This document shows positions 9,097 through 18,683 of a DNA stretch of 64,000 bases, piece by piece; position 1 is the first letter of the stretch, and each line of letters begins with the position of its first letter. Origin of the DNA: JAHRVQ01 sp963976815 (lineage in GTDB: Bacteria; Pseudomonadota; Gammaproteobacteria; Pseudomonadales; Azotimanducaceae). The translations under genes and the position numbers were made by a program. Where the stretch lies: NCBI GenBank assembly GCA_963976815.1, contig CAXBLU010000008.1, positions 124,001 through 188,000 of the forward strand. The letters run 5' to 3'. The notes under the pieces are model-generated. The model saw only the letters and a list, made by a program, of their open reading frames with translations, searched no databases and was not told the origin of the DNA.

Positions 9097-10059
9097 ATGA
9101 TAGTTGATCGACTTGGTCGCCAATTTAAGAACCTTCGTGTAAGCCTAACGGCTGCCTGTAACTACGCCTGTACCTATTGCGTGCCAGACGGCAAGCGGTT
9201 GATGAAAGCCAAGAGCGAACTGCCTGCGACAGACCTGCTAAAGGGAGTAGCACTACTTCAACAGGCCGCTGGAATTGAAAAGGTCAGGATTACAGGGGGC
9301 GAGCCATTGGTCACACCCAAATTTGATGATTTCCTGATCGGAGTGATGAAGTTGCCGCTTCGGGATATCAGCCTGACAACCAATGGCCAACTTCTGCTTA
9401 AAAAGCGTGATGTCATTATCAAGTCGGGTATCAAACGCCTGAATGTCAGCCTCGATACCCTTGATCCTCAGCAATTCAAGGCTATTGCGAGGGGCGGCGA
9501 TCTTGAAACCGTCCTGGCCGGAATGGAAGCCATGCTTGATGCTGGCATTAAACTTAAGGTGAATATGGTCCCGCTTCGTAGCCAGAATGCGGCCCAGATT
9601 GTCCCATTACTGGATTATTGCCTTGATCGAGGTATTGAGCTTCGTTATATCGAGCTAATGCAAATGGGTCACTTGCTGGGCAGTAACGGGTTTCAACAGG
9701 ACTTTCTGTCGATGGAATCTTTGCTCGATTTAATCAGCGAGAAGTACGAGTTTGCCCGCACCGATGCGCCCTATGATTCCACCGCGGTACGGTTTGAGAT
9801 CCCAAACAGAGGTGTGTTTGGCATCATAGCCAATGAGAGTGAACCTTTCTGTCGTTCCTGCACCCGCTTAAGGTTGTCCTCGGACGGGAACCTGTATGGT
9901 TGCTTGAGCAGTAGCAAAAGCCAATTTATTGGTGACCTATTAGATAAACCTGCACATCTGGCATTACCAAAATTACAAAAGATATTGCTCAGTGCGCTCG
10001 GGGATAAAAAGCTAGCCTTTCAAGGTGAAACCACCGTGATGAAATTCATCGGCGGTTAA
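9097..10059 (+). CDS. moaA: MoaA-type radical SAM enzyme (GTP 3',8-cyclase family)
   Basis: 320 residues, as for MoaA. The start VDRLGRQFKNLRVSLTAACN leads into the SAM cluster cysteines C21, C25 and C28 (CNYACTYC). Next come VRITGGEPL and, near residue 250, the second cluster FCRSCTRLRLSSDGNLYGC (CxxC then C 13 residues on), which binds GTP in MoaA. The protein ends in Gly-Gly, as MoaA does. MoaA makes the first intermediate of molybdenum cofactor synthesis together with MoaC. No moaC, moaB, moaD or moaE is in the window, so it is an isolated copy; a MoaA paralogue with another substrate is possible. Confidence 0.85.
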   Translation: MIVDRLGRQFKNLRVSLTAACNYACTYCVPDGKRLMKAKSELPATDLLKGVALLQQAAGIEKVRITGGEPLVTPKFDDFLIGVMKLPLRDISLTTNGQLLLKKRDVIIKSGIKRLNVSLDTLDPQQFKAIARGGDLETVLAGMEAMLDAGIKLKVNMVPLRSQNAAQIVPLLDYCLDRGIELRYIELMQMGHLLGSNGFQQDFLSMESLLDLISEKYEFARTDAPYDSTAVRFEIPNRGVFGIIANESEPFCRSCTRLRLSSDGNLYGCLSSSKSQFIGDLLDKPAHLALPKLQKILLSALGDKKLAFQGETTVMKFIGG

Positions 10060-10102
10060 GCGTCTATACTCAAAGGGTTCAAGAATTCTGGAGCCCAACC
10101 CT

Positions 10103-10711
10103 ATGAACGCACGGAACGCATTCATACTCTTTGTTACTCTAATTTCCGCAACCGCGTGCAGTACGGTCAATACAGCCGTTAATGGTTACGGCAATAACAG
10201 CCTTCGACCCTATGCGAGTTGGACCGGCTTAATCTCTCAGCAGAAAACCAGGCGCGACAGCAACTGGGCCATCGACGTTAATTCTCGAATATATGTCGCC
10301 CAACCTGTGTCCGGTTATCAGGATGAACTGCTAGTGGGTGAAATTGTAAATGTTTTTTATCGGTATTATCCCCATGTTCGGCAGGGGACTCATCTGGAAT
10401 CTCTCGAGCAAGCGTTAGTGAGTGCCCGGTACGCAGGCATGGATTTTGTTGTCTATCCCCACGTGCATACCTATTTGGAGCAGGATGGGATAGACAAGGT
10501 ACTCAAGGAGGAGGTGTTACCCGGTGAGTTCAATCTCGGTGAAGCTCGAATGGATATCTACATCTATGCCAGCCAGGGCGAAGCACTGGTTGACCATCTT
10601 AAGTTAGATACCCGGGGGAGTATTTTTACTACCAACAGCAGGAAGTTAATTTGGCCACCGCTGGATGCTTATCTCAAATCATTGAGCCAGTTTAATTTGG
10701 TCAGGCGGTGA
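10103..10711 (+). CDS. DUF4823 lipoprotein
   Basis: 202 residues. The signal peptide with lipobox (LISATAC, Cys near residue 19) predicts a lipid-anchored envelope protein. The body (SRIYVAQPVSG, then a YYPHVRQGTHLESLEQAL segment and ARYAGMDFVVYPHVHTYLE) resembles the DUF4823 family of Pseudomonas and relatives, whose function is unknown. The 3' end overlaps the convergent histidine kinase gene by 33 bp. Confidence 0.7.
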   Translation: MNARNAFILFVTLISATACSTVNTAVNGYGNNSLRPYASWTGLISQQKTRRDSNWAIDVNSRIYVAQPVSGYQDELLVGEIVNVFYRYYPHVRQGTHLESLEQALVSARYAGMDFVVYPHVHTYLEQDGIDKVLKEEVLPGEFNLGEARMDIYIYASQGEALVDHLKLDTRGSIFTTNSRKLIWPPLDAYLKSLSQFNLVRR

Positions 10712-12067
10712 CATTTCAGGGTCATTACGCTTTGACCTTGTTTGTGGCTGATTCATTTCCGGCAAGTACAACTTCACTTCTGATCCAACGCCCAGTTCGC
10801 TTGAGATCCCAATATGCCCCCCGGCTTCATGAACAATTCCATGGACAACGGATAAGCCCATCCCCGTACCCTCACCGAAGGCTTTAGTGGTAAAAAATGG
10901 CTCGAATAGCTTGTTTTGATGGTGAGCCTTGATGCCAGCTCCCGTGTCAGAAACCGTGAGTACGTGATATGAGCCGGTGAATTCTTGTTGGCAGGAAGCG
11001 CACCGAAGTTGATCGCCTGAGACACGTTCTAACTTGATTGTCATGGTGCCCGTGCCAGCCATCGCATCCCGTGCGTTAATACAAAGGTTGAGTAGTACCC
11101 GTTGCAGTTGATTTGGGTCCAAACGGGCGAGGGCAGTCATATCAGTCCAATCATGCCTAATTTCGATGGTTGAAGGCATTGTCGATCGAACCATCAAGAT
11201 TGAGTCTTCAATCTCGTGCTTTAGGTCTACTGACTCAACGTCTCCCCGGGAGCTCCGGCTAAAATCGAGCAGTTGTCGAACTACATTACGAGCGCGACTT
11301 CCCGCCTGGTGGATATGATCGGCATATTCCTGCATTTTTTTCGGTGAGCCAGATTCCATGGACAATTCTGCGTAACCGAGAACGGTGCCGAGAATATTAT
11401 TGAAATCGTGGGCAATGCCGCCGGTTAGTTGGCCAAGAGCTTCCATCTTATGCGCATGGATAAGGCTTTGCTCCATGTCTTTGCGGGGTTGTATATGCTC
11501 AACGCTACCCACCATAAGCAGCGGTTGTTGATTCTGGCCCCGTCTAACAACCCTTCCGCGGCCCGCAAACCACTGGTATTCATGGTTGCGATCCATAAAA
11601 CGATATTCACAGTAGTAGGGAATTGTTTCGTCTTCCAGATGACGTAGGAGATGGTACTTCTGTAGCGGTCTATCCACTGGATGGATAATTTCTTTCCAGA
11701 ATCCATCGGAGGGTTTTCTGTCTTCGTAGCCGAGGAGTTCAGCCATAATGCCGTTGTACTCAAACTCGCCTGTTTCTAGATCCCACTGCCAATAGATATC
11801 GGTGATTGCTTCGAGCGTTTCTTCAAAATGGAGGACTTCACTTTTTTGGTCCAGCAGGGTCGCATTGATTTTGAGCAGTAACCCAATGCAACAAATGAGG
11901 GCACAGAAAGCCAGCAGGGTTGTGGTATCTGCCACCGCGTCCATTAAGACTACCGCGCCGCTAATTGCGACAATTGTAATGCCGAACAACATCATTGCAG
12001 AGGGTTGCAATATGACGGGCATGAGCTTCGGCGCTCGGAGTAGTGATTGTCTCGTAGACGATCGCAA
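10679..12067 (-). CDS. Membrane-bound PAS-domain sensor histidine kinase
   Basis: 462 residues. Two hydrophobic segments lie in the first 70 residues, then a PAS fold (about 85-195, with DIYWQWDLETGEFEYNG). The dimerisation/phosphoacceptor motif GGIAHDFNNILGTVLGYAE places the phosphorylated His near residue 219. The ATPase domain has the N-box NLCINARDAM, G1 box DTGAGI, F box FEPFFTTK and G2 box GTGMGLSVVHGIV. The H-box FNN form is typical of the NtrB/hybrid-type kinases. There is no receiver domain and no response regulator next to it, so its partner is elsewhere. The signal sensed is unknown. Confidence 0.9.
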   Translation of the reverse strand: MRSSTRQSLLRAPKLMPVILQPSAMMLFGITIVAISGAVVLMDAVADTTTLLAFCALICCIGLLLKINATLLDQKSEVLHFEETLEAITDIYWQWDLETGEFEYNGIMAELLGYEDRKPSDGFWKEIIHPVDRPLQKYHLLRHLEDETIPYYCEYRFMDRNHEYQWFAGRGRVVRRGQNQQPLLMVGSVEHIQPRKDMEQSLIHAHKMEALGQLTGGIAHDFNNILGTVLGYAELSMESGSPKKMQEYADHIHQAGSRARNVVRQLLDFSRSSRGDVESVDLKHEIEDSILMVRSTMPSTIEIRHDWTDMTALARLDPNQLQRVLLNLCINARDAMAGTGTMTIKLERVSGDQLRCASCQQEFTGSYHVLTVSDTGAGIKAHHQNKLFEPFFTTKAFGEGTGMGLSVVHGIVHEAGGHIGISSELGVGSEVKLYLPEMNQPQTRSKRNDPEMSPPDQIKLAQ

Positions 12068-12146
12068 GGGTGTAAACTTCCTTATCTAGACGCAGGCTTG
12101 CCTATTAGATATCGGCAGGTATCCGCAGAACTTTTGGAGTAAATTT

Positions 12147-12713
12147 ATGAGCCAGGCGCCATATTCATTAATGGCCGAGCTAGCGAAGGTCAAGAACAAG
12201 GGTAAACCCCCGATTCATCTGTGGAATCCAGAGAATGTCAAAGACATTGAGATGGAGATTCAGGAGGATGGCACATGGTTTTATCTGGGCACTCCTATAG
12301 AGAGACCGCGGCTTGTCCATCTTTTTGCCTCGGTGCTCAGGCTCGAAGAGGGCGATTATTATCTCGTCACACCGGTGGAGAAGTGCCGCATCCGGGTCGT
12401 GGATGTGCCATTTCAGGTATTGCTGCTCGAGAATTCGGGTGAGGGAATCAGGCAGTCGATTCAGTTGACGACCAACATGAGTGAATGTATCACCCTTGGT
12501 CCTGAACACGCTTTAAGGGCTATTGGTTTAGACGGTGAAGAACCCGCTGTGTATGTGATGGTTCGGGATGGCTTGGAGGCGAGGCTTAATCGAAACGTTT
12601 ACTATCAACTTGCTGAGCTACTCGTTGAGCATCGGCTGGAAGGTACACCCTGGCTAGGTATCTGGAGCCAGGGTGTGTTTTTCCCGTTAATTGAATCCTA
12701 CATGTTGCCGTAG
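12147..12713 (+). CDS. DUF1285 family protein
   Basis: 188 residues, soluble. PPIHLWNPENVKDIEMEIQ, DGTWFYLGTPIERPRLVHLFASVLR and GDYYLVTPVEKCRIRV are the typical conserved blocks of DUF1285, a small cytosolic family common in alpha- and gammaproteobacteria with no established role. The 3' end overlaps convergently with the ETF-QO gene by 16 bp. Confidence 0.85.
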   Translation: MSQAPYSLMAELAKVKNKGKPPIHLWNPENVKDIEMEIQEDGTWFYLGTPIERPRLVHLFASVLRLEEGDYYLVTPVEKCRIRVVDVPFQVLLLENSGEGIRQSIQLTTNMSECITLGPEHALRAIGLDGEEPAVYVMVRDGLEARLNRNVYYQLAELLVEHRLEGTPWLGIWSQGVFFPLIESYMLP

Positions 12714-14356
12714 TTAGGGCCACCGGTGCCTTCCGGCACTACCCAGTTAATATTCTGGGCTGGATCTTTGATGTCGCAGGTTTTGCAGTGAATACAGTTC
12801 TGCGCATTTATCTGAAAACGCTGCTTACCTTCTTCTTCAATGACCTCATAAACGCCGGCAGGGCAGTAACGCTGAGCGGGCTCATCGTACAAAGGCAGGT
12901 TCGAATGAATGGGAATATTGGCATCTTTAAGTTGTAGATGGCACGGCTGGTCTTCTTCATGGAAGGTGTTGGTAATGAATACCGATGAAAGCTTGTCGAA
13001 GGTTAATACACCATCTGGCTTTGGATACTCTGGCTTTTCACACTTGCTTGCGAGTTTTAATGCTGCGTGGTCGGGCTTGGAATCCTTTAGGGTGAATGGC
13101 AATTTGCCCTGGAAAATATACTGATCAACCCAGGTAGCCGCCGAGCCCAAAAATAGGCCAAATTTGTGTAGCCAACCCGTTGTGTTTCGCGCCGTGTAGA
13201 GTTCATCAAAGAGCCAAGACTTTTCATAGGCTTCCGGGTACCCAGTAATCTCGTCACCACCGGTTGCGCCGTTTTTGATCGCCTCAAATGTCGCTTCTGC
13301 GGCTAACATGCCGGACTTCATCGCTGTATGGGTGCCTTTTTGCTTAAGGTTGTTGAGGAACCCAGCATCATCACCAATCAACATGCCGCCGGGCATTGTT
13401 AATTTTGGCAGTGCCGCCAGTCCACCCTTAACAACAGCACGCGCACCATAGGCAACGCGTTTGCCGCCTTCGAGATACTGGCGAATAATTTTATGTTGCT
13501 TAAACTTTTGAAATTCATCAAAGGGGCTAAGGTGAGGGTTTTGGTAACCCAGGTCAACAATCAGCCCAAGGGTGACCTGATTATTTTCCAGGTGATAAAG
13601 ATATGAACCACCGAGCGCCTGGCCGGGGAAATGTCCGAGGGGCCAACCGACAGTATGAACAACCTTGCCGGGTACGTGCAGGGCAGGGTCTATATCCCAT
13701 ACTTCTTTAAAGCCGATACCATAGTGCTGTGTATCGGCTTCGGCTCGAAGATTAAATTTTTCCATTAACTGTTTGCCAAGATGGCCGCGGCAACCTTCAG
13801 CAAACATCGTGTATTTAGCGTGAAGCTCGTAACCGGCAGCATAGGTCGACTTATGCTCGCCGTCGGCGCCGACGCCCATATCTCCCGTCGCTACGCCTTT
13901 GATAGAACCGTCATCGTTATAAAGGACTTCACTTGCAGCAAAACCGGGGAAGATATTCACACCGAGTTCTTCCGCTTGCTGGCCCAACCAGCGGCATAGA
14001 TTTGCCAGACTGGTGGCATGATTGCCTGGATTGTGAAGTGCTTTAGGTACTAATAGGCCAGGTAGCCGCATGCCTTGTTTTTCGTCGACGAGATAATAAA
14101 CGTCGTCTTCGGTAACAGGGTTATTCAGGGGCGCGCCCATTTCCTTCCAGGTGGGAAACAACTCATCTAAAGCCCTGGGCTCTACAACGGCTCCGGACAG
14201 TATGTGAGCACCGATCTCTGAACCTTTTTCTACCAGGCAGACCGTTAACTCTTCTCCGGTTTCGACAGCTAGCTGGGCGAACTTAATCGCAGCCGATAGC
14301 CCAGCGGGTCCACCGCCGACGATAACAAGGTCAAACTCCATCGATTCTCGTTCCAC
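12698..14356 (-). CDS. Electron-transfer-flavoprotein:ubiquinone oxidoreductase (ETF-QO)
   Basis: 552 residues, full length for the family. Passes electrons from reduced ETF to ubiquinone at the inner membrane, linking acyl-CoA dehydrogenases to respiration. The FAD motif DLVIVGGGPAGLSAAIKFA is at residues 9-27. GDDAGFLNNLKQKGTHTAMKSG is the second FAD contact. The C-terminal [4Fe-4S] ligands lie in RYCPAGVYE, INAQNCIHCKTCDIKDP and NWVVPEGTGGPNY. It is divergent from etfBA across a 421-bp control region, so donor and acceptor genes are likely co-regulated. Confidence 0.97.
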   Translation of the reverse strand: MERESMEFDLVIVGGGPAGLSAAIKFAQLAVETGEELTVCLVEKGSEIGAHILSGAVVEPRALDELFPTWKEMGAPLNNPVTEDDVYYLVDEKQGMRLPGLLVPKALHNPGNHATSLANLCRWLGQQAEELGVNIFPGFAASEVLYNDDGSIKGVATGDMGVGADGEHKSTYAAGYELHAKYTMFAEGCRGHLGKQLMEKFNLRAEADTQHYGIGFKEVWDIDPALHVPGKVVHTVGWPLGHFPGQALGGSYLYHLENNQVTLGLIVDLGYQNPHLSPFDEFQKFKQHKIIRQYLEGGKRVAYGARAVVKGGLAALPKLTMPGGMLIGDDAGFLNNLKQKGTHTAMKSGMLAAEATFEAIKNGATGGDEITGYPEAYEKSWLFDELYTARNTTGWLHKFGLFLGSAATWVDQYIFQGKLPFTLKDSKPDHAALKLASKCEKPEYPKPDGVLTFDKLSSVFITNTFHEEDQPCHLQLKDANIPIHSNLPLYDEPAQRYCPAGVYEVIEEEGKQRFQINAQNCIHCKTCDIKDPAQNINWVVPEGTGGPNYGNM

Positions 14357-14777
14357 AATCTTACTCCTGACTAGGTAGCTGCTAGGTTTGATGCTACCGC
14401 ATTAATGATGGGGCGGTATTGTAGTGAAACTAGGGTTCTAAAGGAAATGTATCGTGAGACCGCAATCCTCTATTATTTATATCAGTGATATCTATAAGTT
14501 ATTGATAATCATGTATTTAGCAGTCTGCGGCAGCGCACAAACCTGTTGACCAGCATAGTGTAAAACGGCAGAATACGCTCCTCGTTTGCGGCGGTTAGGC
14601 GCAAAACAGCTATTCCCAATAGATGACGTGGTTTGTACTTAAGTTAATGGCGTAAGTTAGAAGCTCAGGTTAATGGCTTAGGCTAGTGACTAAAGTACGA
14701 ATTGTAGTCATACAGCTGATGGAAAAAATTCCATTAGCCAGTGGGCCCTTTTATTTATCACACGAGCAGAGGATTAC
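14357..14777 (+). promoter_or_regulatory. Divergent control region between ETF-QO and etfBA
   Basis: 421 bp without a gene. It must hold both promoters. Visible elements: GAAAC-TAGG-GTTCT at 14426-14439, a partial match to the GAAAC-N4-GTTTC type half-site pair reported for the fatty-acid regulator PsrA; an inverted repeat at 14479-14491; and two imperfect 26-bp direct repeats sharing GTTAATGGC (14643 and 14669). A purine-rich AGAGG precedes the etfB ATG. I cannot fix the -10 and -35 boxes. The PsrA idea is a suggestion only. Confidence 0.4.
14479..14491. promoter_or_regulatory. Inverted repeat in the etf control region
   Basis: ATATCA-G-TGATAT is a perfect 6-bp inverted repeat in an AT-rich stretch about 120 bp upstream of the ETF-QO start and 290 bp upstream of etfB. 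It could be an operator; no regulator is assigned. Confidence 0.3.
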
Positions 14778-15530
14778 ATGAAGGTTCTTGTAACTGTCAA
14801 GCGTGTTGTGGACTACAACGTGAGTGTTCGCGTTCTAGCCGATAACAGCGGCGTCGATCTAAATAACGTCAAAATGTCCGTCAATCCATTCGACGAGATT
14901 GCCATTGAAGAGGCCGTACGCCTGAAAGAAGCCGGTAAGGTTGAAGAAGTAGTCGTTGTCTCTGTTGGCACAAGTGCCTGCCAGGAACAAATACGTACTG
15001 CCCTGGCGCTCGGTGCGGACCGCGGTATCCTGGTGGAGACCGACGAAGAAAATATGCAACCGCTAGGCATTGCTAAGGCATTAAAAGCGGTTGTTGATAA
15101 GGAGCAACCACAGCTCATTATCACCGGTAAGCAGGCGATTGATGGCGATAACAGCCAGACAGGTCAAATGCTAGCGGCACTCACCGGTTATCCTCAAGCA
15201 ACATTCGCATCGGAAGTAGAGCTTGGTGATGATTCAGCTACTGTTACCCGTGAAATTGATGGTGGTTTAGAAACGATTACCGTGAAACTACCAGCGGTTG
15301 TCACCACTGACCTTCGATTAAACGAACCTCGTTACGCTTCTTTGCCTAATATTATGAAGGCCAAGAAGAAGCCAGTAGATGTGTACACCCCGGAAGATCT
15401 TGGTGTTGATGTTGCCCCACGGGTTAAAACTCTGAAGGTTACGCCACCAGCCGAACGAAAGGCCGGCATCATCGTAGAAACAGTTGAAGAGCTGTTTGAT
15501 AAACTGAAAAACGAAGCGAAGGTGATCTAA
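14778..15530 (+). CDS. etfB: Electron transfer flavoprotein beta subunit
   Basis: 250 residues. MKVLVTVKRVVDYNVSVRV and SVNPFDEIAIEEAVRLKEAG are typical ETF-beta starts; IITGKQAIDGDNSQTGQMLAALTGYP is the AMP-binding/partner loop region and LRLNEPRYASLPNIMKAKKK the conserved recognition loop that docks acyl-CoA dehydrogenases. It forms the heterodimer with EtfA. The stop overlaps the etfA start by one base (TAATG), implying translational coupling. Confidence 0.97.
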   Translation: MKVLVTVKRVVDYNVSVRVLADNSGVDLNNVKMSVNPFDEIAIEEAVRLKEAGKVEEVVVVSVGTSACQEQIRTALALGADRGILVETDEENMQPLGIAKALKAVVDKEQPQLIITGKQAIDGDNSQTGQMLAALTGYPQATFASEVELGDDSATVTREIDGGLETITVKLPAVVTTDLRLNEPRYASLPNIMKAKKKPVDVYTPEDLGVDVAPRVKTLKVTPPAERKAGIIVETVEELFDKLKNEAKVI

Positions 15531-16462
15531 TGACTATTCTCGTAATTGCAGACCATGATAACAACAGCATTGGGCAACCTACGTTAGTCACAATCGCTGC
15601 GGCCCAGGCAATCGGTGGAGACATCGAAATACTGGTTGCCGGTGAAGGTTGTAGCGCTGCTGGCGAATCAGCAGCTAAAATTGGTGGCATCAGCAAGGTT
15701 TTGGTTGCTGATAATGCCGCCTACGGACATCAACTAGCGGAAAACATTGCTGAGTTGATTGTTGAAATTGGCAAAAACTACACTCACATTATGTCACCCA
15801 CAACATCAGAAGGTAAAAACTTCTTACCTCGAGCAGCTGCGTTGTTAGATGTTGCTCAGATCTCTGACATTAGTGGTGTCGTGAGCGAGGACACATTCGA
15901 GCGCCCTATATACGCAGGTAATGCCATCGCAACGGTTCAATCCACCGATAGCATTAAAGTCATCAGCGTGCGTGGTACGGCGTTCGATGCTGTTTCCGCA
16001 GAGGGCGGTAGTGCAACCATTGAAGCCCTCGACATCGTTAAGGATGCAGGCATTTCGAGCTGGGTTAAGGCTGATATTGTGAAGTTGGATCGTCCTGAAC
16101 TCACCGCCGCTAGCGTTATCATTTCCGGTGGTCGCGGTATGCAAAATGGAGAGAACTTCAAAATTCTTGAATCCGTTGCTGATAAGCTCGGTGCCGCAAT
16201 TGGTGCCTCCCGTGCTGCGGTTGATGCGGGTTTTGTGCCCAACGACATGCAGGTAGGCCAGACCGGTAAGATTGTTGCTCCAGACCTTTACATTGCTGTT
16301 GGAATCAGTGGTGCCATCCAGCATCTAGCTGGTATGAAAGACAGTAAAGTGATTGTTGCAATCAACAAAGATGAAGACGCACCAATATTCCAGGTGGCGG
16401 ACTACGGACTTGTTGCTGATCTGTTTACAGCTGTTCCTGAATTGGATGCGCTGCTCGGTTAA
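15530..16462 (+). CDS. etfA: Electron transfer flavoprotein alpha subunit
   Basis: 310 residues. The N-terminal half has the adenine-hydrolase-like fold; the C-terminal half holds FAD, seen in ISGGRGMQNGENFKILESVA, the VGQTGKIVAPDLYIAVGISG stretch and SKVIVAINKDEDAPIFQVADYG. EtfAB accepts electrons from acyl-CoA and related dehydrogenases and hands them to ETF-QO, encoded divergently. It ends 20 bp before a strong terminator. Confidence 0.97.
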   Translation: MTILVIADHDNNSIGQPTLVTIAAAQAIGGDIEILVAGEGCSAAGESAAKIGGISKVLVADNAAYGHQLAENIAELIVEIGKNYTHIMSPTTSEGKNFLPRAAALLDVAQISDISGVVSEDTFERPIYAGNAIATVQSTDSIKVISVRGTAFDAVSAEGGSATIEALDIVKDAGISSWVKADIVKLDRPELTAASVIISGGRGMQNGENFKILESVADKLGAAIGASRAAVDAGFVPNDMQVGQTGKIVAPDLYIAVGISGAIQHLAGMKDSKVIVAINKDEDAPIFQVADYGLVADLFTAVPELDALLG

Positions 16463-16482
16463 GCCGGATACAGAAGTGAAAA

Positions 16483-16508
16483 GGCGCTGCTCACAGCGCC
16501 TTTTTTTT
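16483..16508 (+). terminator. Rho-independent terminator of etfBA
   Basis: A perfect 7-bp stem GGCGCTG / CAGCGCC with loop CTCA is followed by eight T (16501-16508). On the minus strand only four T follow, so it may also act weakly for the convergent protease gene ending at 16518. Confidence 0.9.
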
Positions 16509-16517
16509 GCCTAAAAT

Positions 16518-17549
16518 TTACTTAGAATCAGCAGCCCTGAATTTGGCTACTCTGTCCTCGGGAGCTGGATGGGTCGAAAGGTATTCTGCATTAATCATCC
16601 AATTTGAACCTTCTCCCCGGGCGGCGAGCTTGTCCATAATAGTCGCAAAGTGCTGTGTTGAAATACCATATTGAATCAATCGCTCGATGGCAAAGTCATC
16701 AGCCTGTTCTTCAAATTGCCGGGAATAGCTCAAGCTCAACAGCATGGTCGGTACGGTTACGGCAAGGTCCGTTCCGGTGGCCACGTCGCCGGTTGTGATG
16801 ACAAGCAGCAGCGCTAACAAGGATCGTTGTAACGCCATGCGCAGGGCATGGTGATGATGGACATGTCCCAACTCATGCAAATAAATGGCAATAAGTTGCT
16901 CATCGTTTTCAGCAAGCTCAATCAGATCCATGGTCATGATGATTTTATCGCCGGGTAGCGCAATCGCATTGGCTCCAAAAATGGGGCTGTCCATAAACTC
17001 AACGATCACGTTAGATTCAACCGGTGTCACATTCAAGAGGGACATCTCTAGTTGATCAATCCTAGAGGATTGTTCGCCTGTGATTTCAGGGTCAATAAAA
17101 TAGCGATTCTTGATTAACTGATCAAAAATATCTGAACCGATATCGGCTTTCCATGCCGCAGGTGCCAGGGCCACTGCGGACTCTGCGAGCACGGGGACGG
17201 CATAGACATAAAGCCATGCAGCGATGCCAACTATTGCGACCCAGCTGAAGATCACTAGCGGGATATAGGATTCAAGGCGATGGGCGAGGGTGGCTCGGCC
17301 TTCGTCGCCGTGTAACTTTTGAAGCTCATCTATCGCCTGATTGTTATCGGTCAACATTTGTGAGCCGTCTGGAAAACGAATACTGCGGGGTACGCGATCG
17401 AGTCGACTACTAATATTTAGATCAGCCATTTTTATCGGCGTTTCTTTTTCATCTACTACCAACCTGATCTGTTCCGCTGACCACACTAGCTGACAGGTTA
17501 GTCGGCGAGATTCGAGTCCCGAGAAGTAGTCTCCTGTTACCATGTTCAT
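16518..17549 (-). CDS. M48-family membrane metalloprotease
   Basis: 343 residues. A cytoplasmic N-terminal domain is followed by a membrane segment (about residues 95-120) and an M48 zinc peptidase domain with HELGH near residue 225 (AIYLHELGHVHHHHALRMA) and the third-ligand region FEEQADDFAIERL. The family includes HtpX and other envelope quality-control proteases. The ATG overlaps the stop of the DUF898 gene by 4 bp, so the two are translated together; DUF898/M48 pairs are common and suggest a functional unit in the inner membrane. Confidence 0.88.
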   Translation of the reverse strand: MNMVTGDYFSGLESRRLTCQLVWSAEQIRLVVDEKETPIKMADLNISSRLDRVPRSIRFPDGSQMLTDNNQAIDELQKLHGDEGRATLAHRLESYIPLVIFSWVAIVGIAAWLYVYAVPVLAESAVALAPAAWKADIGSDIFDQLIKNRYFIDPEITGEQSSRIDQLEMSLLNVTPVESNVIVEFMDSPIFGANAIALPGDKIIMTMDLIELAENDEQLIAIYLHELGHVHHHHALRMALQRSLLALLLVITTGDVATGTDLAVTVPTMLLSLSYSRQFEEQADDFAIERLIQYGISTQHFATIMDKLAARGEGSNWMINAEYLSTHPAPEDRVAKFRAADSK

Positions 17550-18574
17550 AGGCTAATCCCAAAGTCGAACATCTCACCAACTTCCTGGCCAATGGCAGAG
17601 ACATTGGGATCGTTTTTGAAGGTAAATTCATCAAGACTTTGTGTGGTCACAAATCGTAACGATGACACCCTGTATTGCATGACTTTTATGCGTGCAAAGG
17701 GAATATATAAACCGAGCGAGAGTAGGATAAGAATCGTATTCACTAGGTAAATTTTGAATAAATCCCAGGTTTTAAGACTGGTAGTAAAGGTATACCAGGC
17801 GGGTATTGTTACGCCGCTATACATCAAATTGGTTAGCTTGACCTTGATGTATGCGAATTGCCAGATATAGACCACCATTCCCATAGCGCCAATGACAAGG
17901 CCAAAATATTGTTTTGGTACATCCAGGCTCATTAAACCAAATTGCGCCCCGGCAGCAATTAGACCAATCAGGATGGCCATTCCAAGAGTTGCAAAGATGA
18001 CAGAGAAGACAAACCCATAGAACTCGCCGATGCTGGATTGAAATTCAAACTGAGTGTTCCCATAGCTACTGTGGCCAACCACAAAGTTATAGAACCGTTG
18101 GATCGCAAATCCAGATAATAGGCCGATACTAACAACCGCTAGGATGGGGTACACCACAATCACTAACAGCGCTTCAAAATAGTTAGCATGAAAGCCAAAC
18201 CGGATATTGCGGTAAACACTATTTCTTGCGCGAAATTGCAGCGATTTTAGAATCATCCAGGGGAGAATTAGTGCCGTGGGTAGCAGCAACCAAAGTCCAA
18301 CAAGAGGGAATAGTTCTGAGCCGATCACGCTGATGGATAGCAATACCACAGCGATTACTCTGCCAATCAGAATCTGTTTTGGGTTCGCGATATATTCAAA
18401 ACAGCTTCCATCGAGGTGTAGGTGGCTATACAGGTATCGATTGTTGCGAACTTTTGCCCAGGCGCTGTAGATTCCCAGGCTAATTACGCTCAAAAACAGA
18501 TTAACAACCCAGATACGAAAGTAATCTTTGCCGTCACCATGGAACTCGAAAGGTATCTCGGTAGAGTAGTCCAT
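17546..18574 (-). CDS. DUF898 (YjgN-like) multi-spanning membrane protein
   Basis: 342 residues with about seven hydrophobic segments and the repeated DUF898 phrase seen in FRIWVVNLFLSVISLGIYSAWAKVRNNRYLY and FKIYLVNTILILLSLGLYIPFARIKVMQY, where aromatic-Ser-Leu-Gly-(I/L)-Tyr-x-Pro/Ala-(F/W)-A-(R/K) recurs. The function of the family is not established. It precedes and overlaps the M48 protease gene. Confidence 0.85.
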   Translation of the reverse strand: MDYSTEIPFEFHGDGKDYFRIWVVNLFLSVISLGIYSAWAKVRNNRYLYSHLHLDGSCFEYIANPKQILIGRVIAVVLLSISVIGSELFPLVGLWLLLPTALILPWMILKSLQFRARNSVYRNIRFGFHANYFEALLVIVVYPILAVVSIGLLSGFAIQRFYNFVVGHSSYGNTQFEFQSSIGEFYGFVFSVIFATLGMAILIGLIAAGAQFGLMSLDVPKQYFGLVIGAMGMVVYIWQFAYIKVKLTNLMYSGVTIPAWYTFTTSLKTWDLFKIYLVNTILILLSLGLYIPFARIKVMQYRVSSLRFVTTQSLDEFTFKNDPNVSAIGQEVGEMFDFGISL

Positions 18575-18683
18575 CTAGAGTCGCCGCCACTATTTTCCAA
18601 TAGCCTAACGAACCAATTTCAGGTCAGCAAGTGCGGCGTAGCGCTAATGTTAGGTTTGGCCAATAATCGATCAATTCTGGTTG

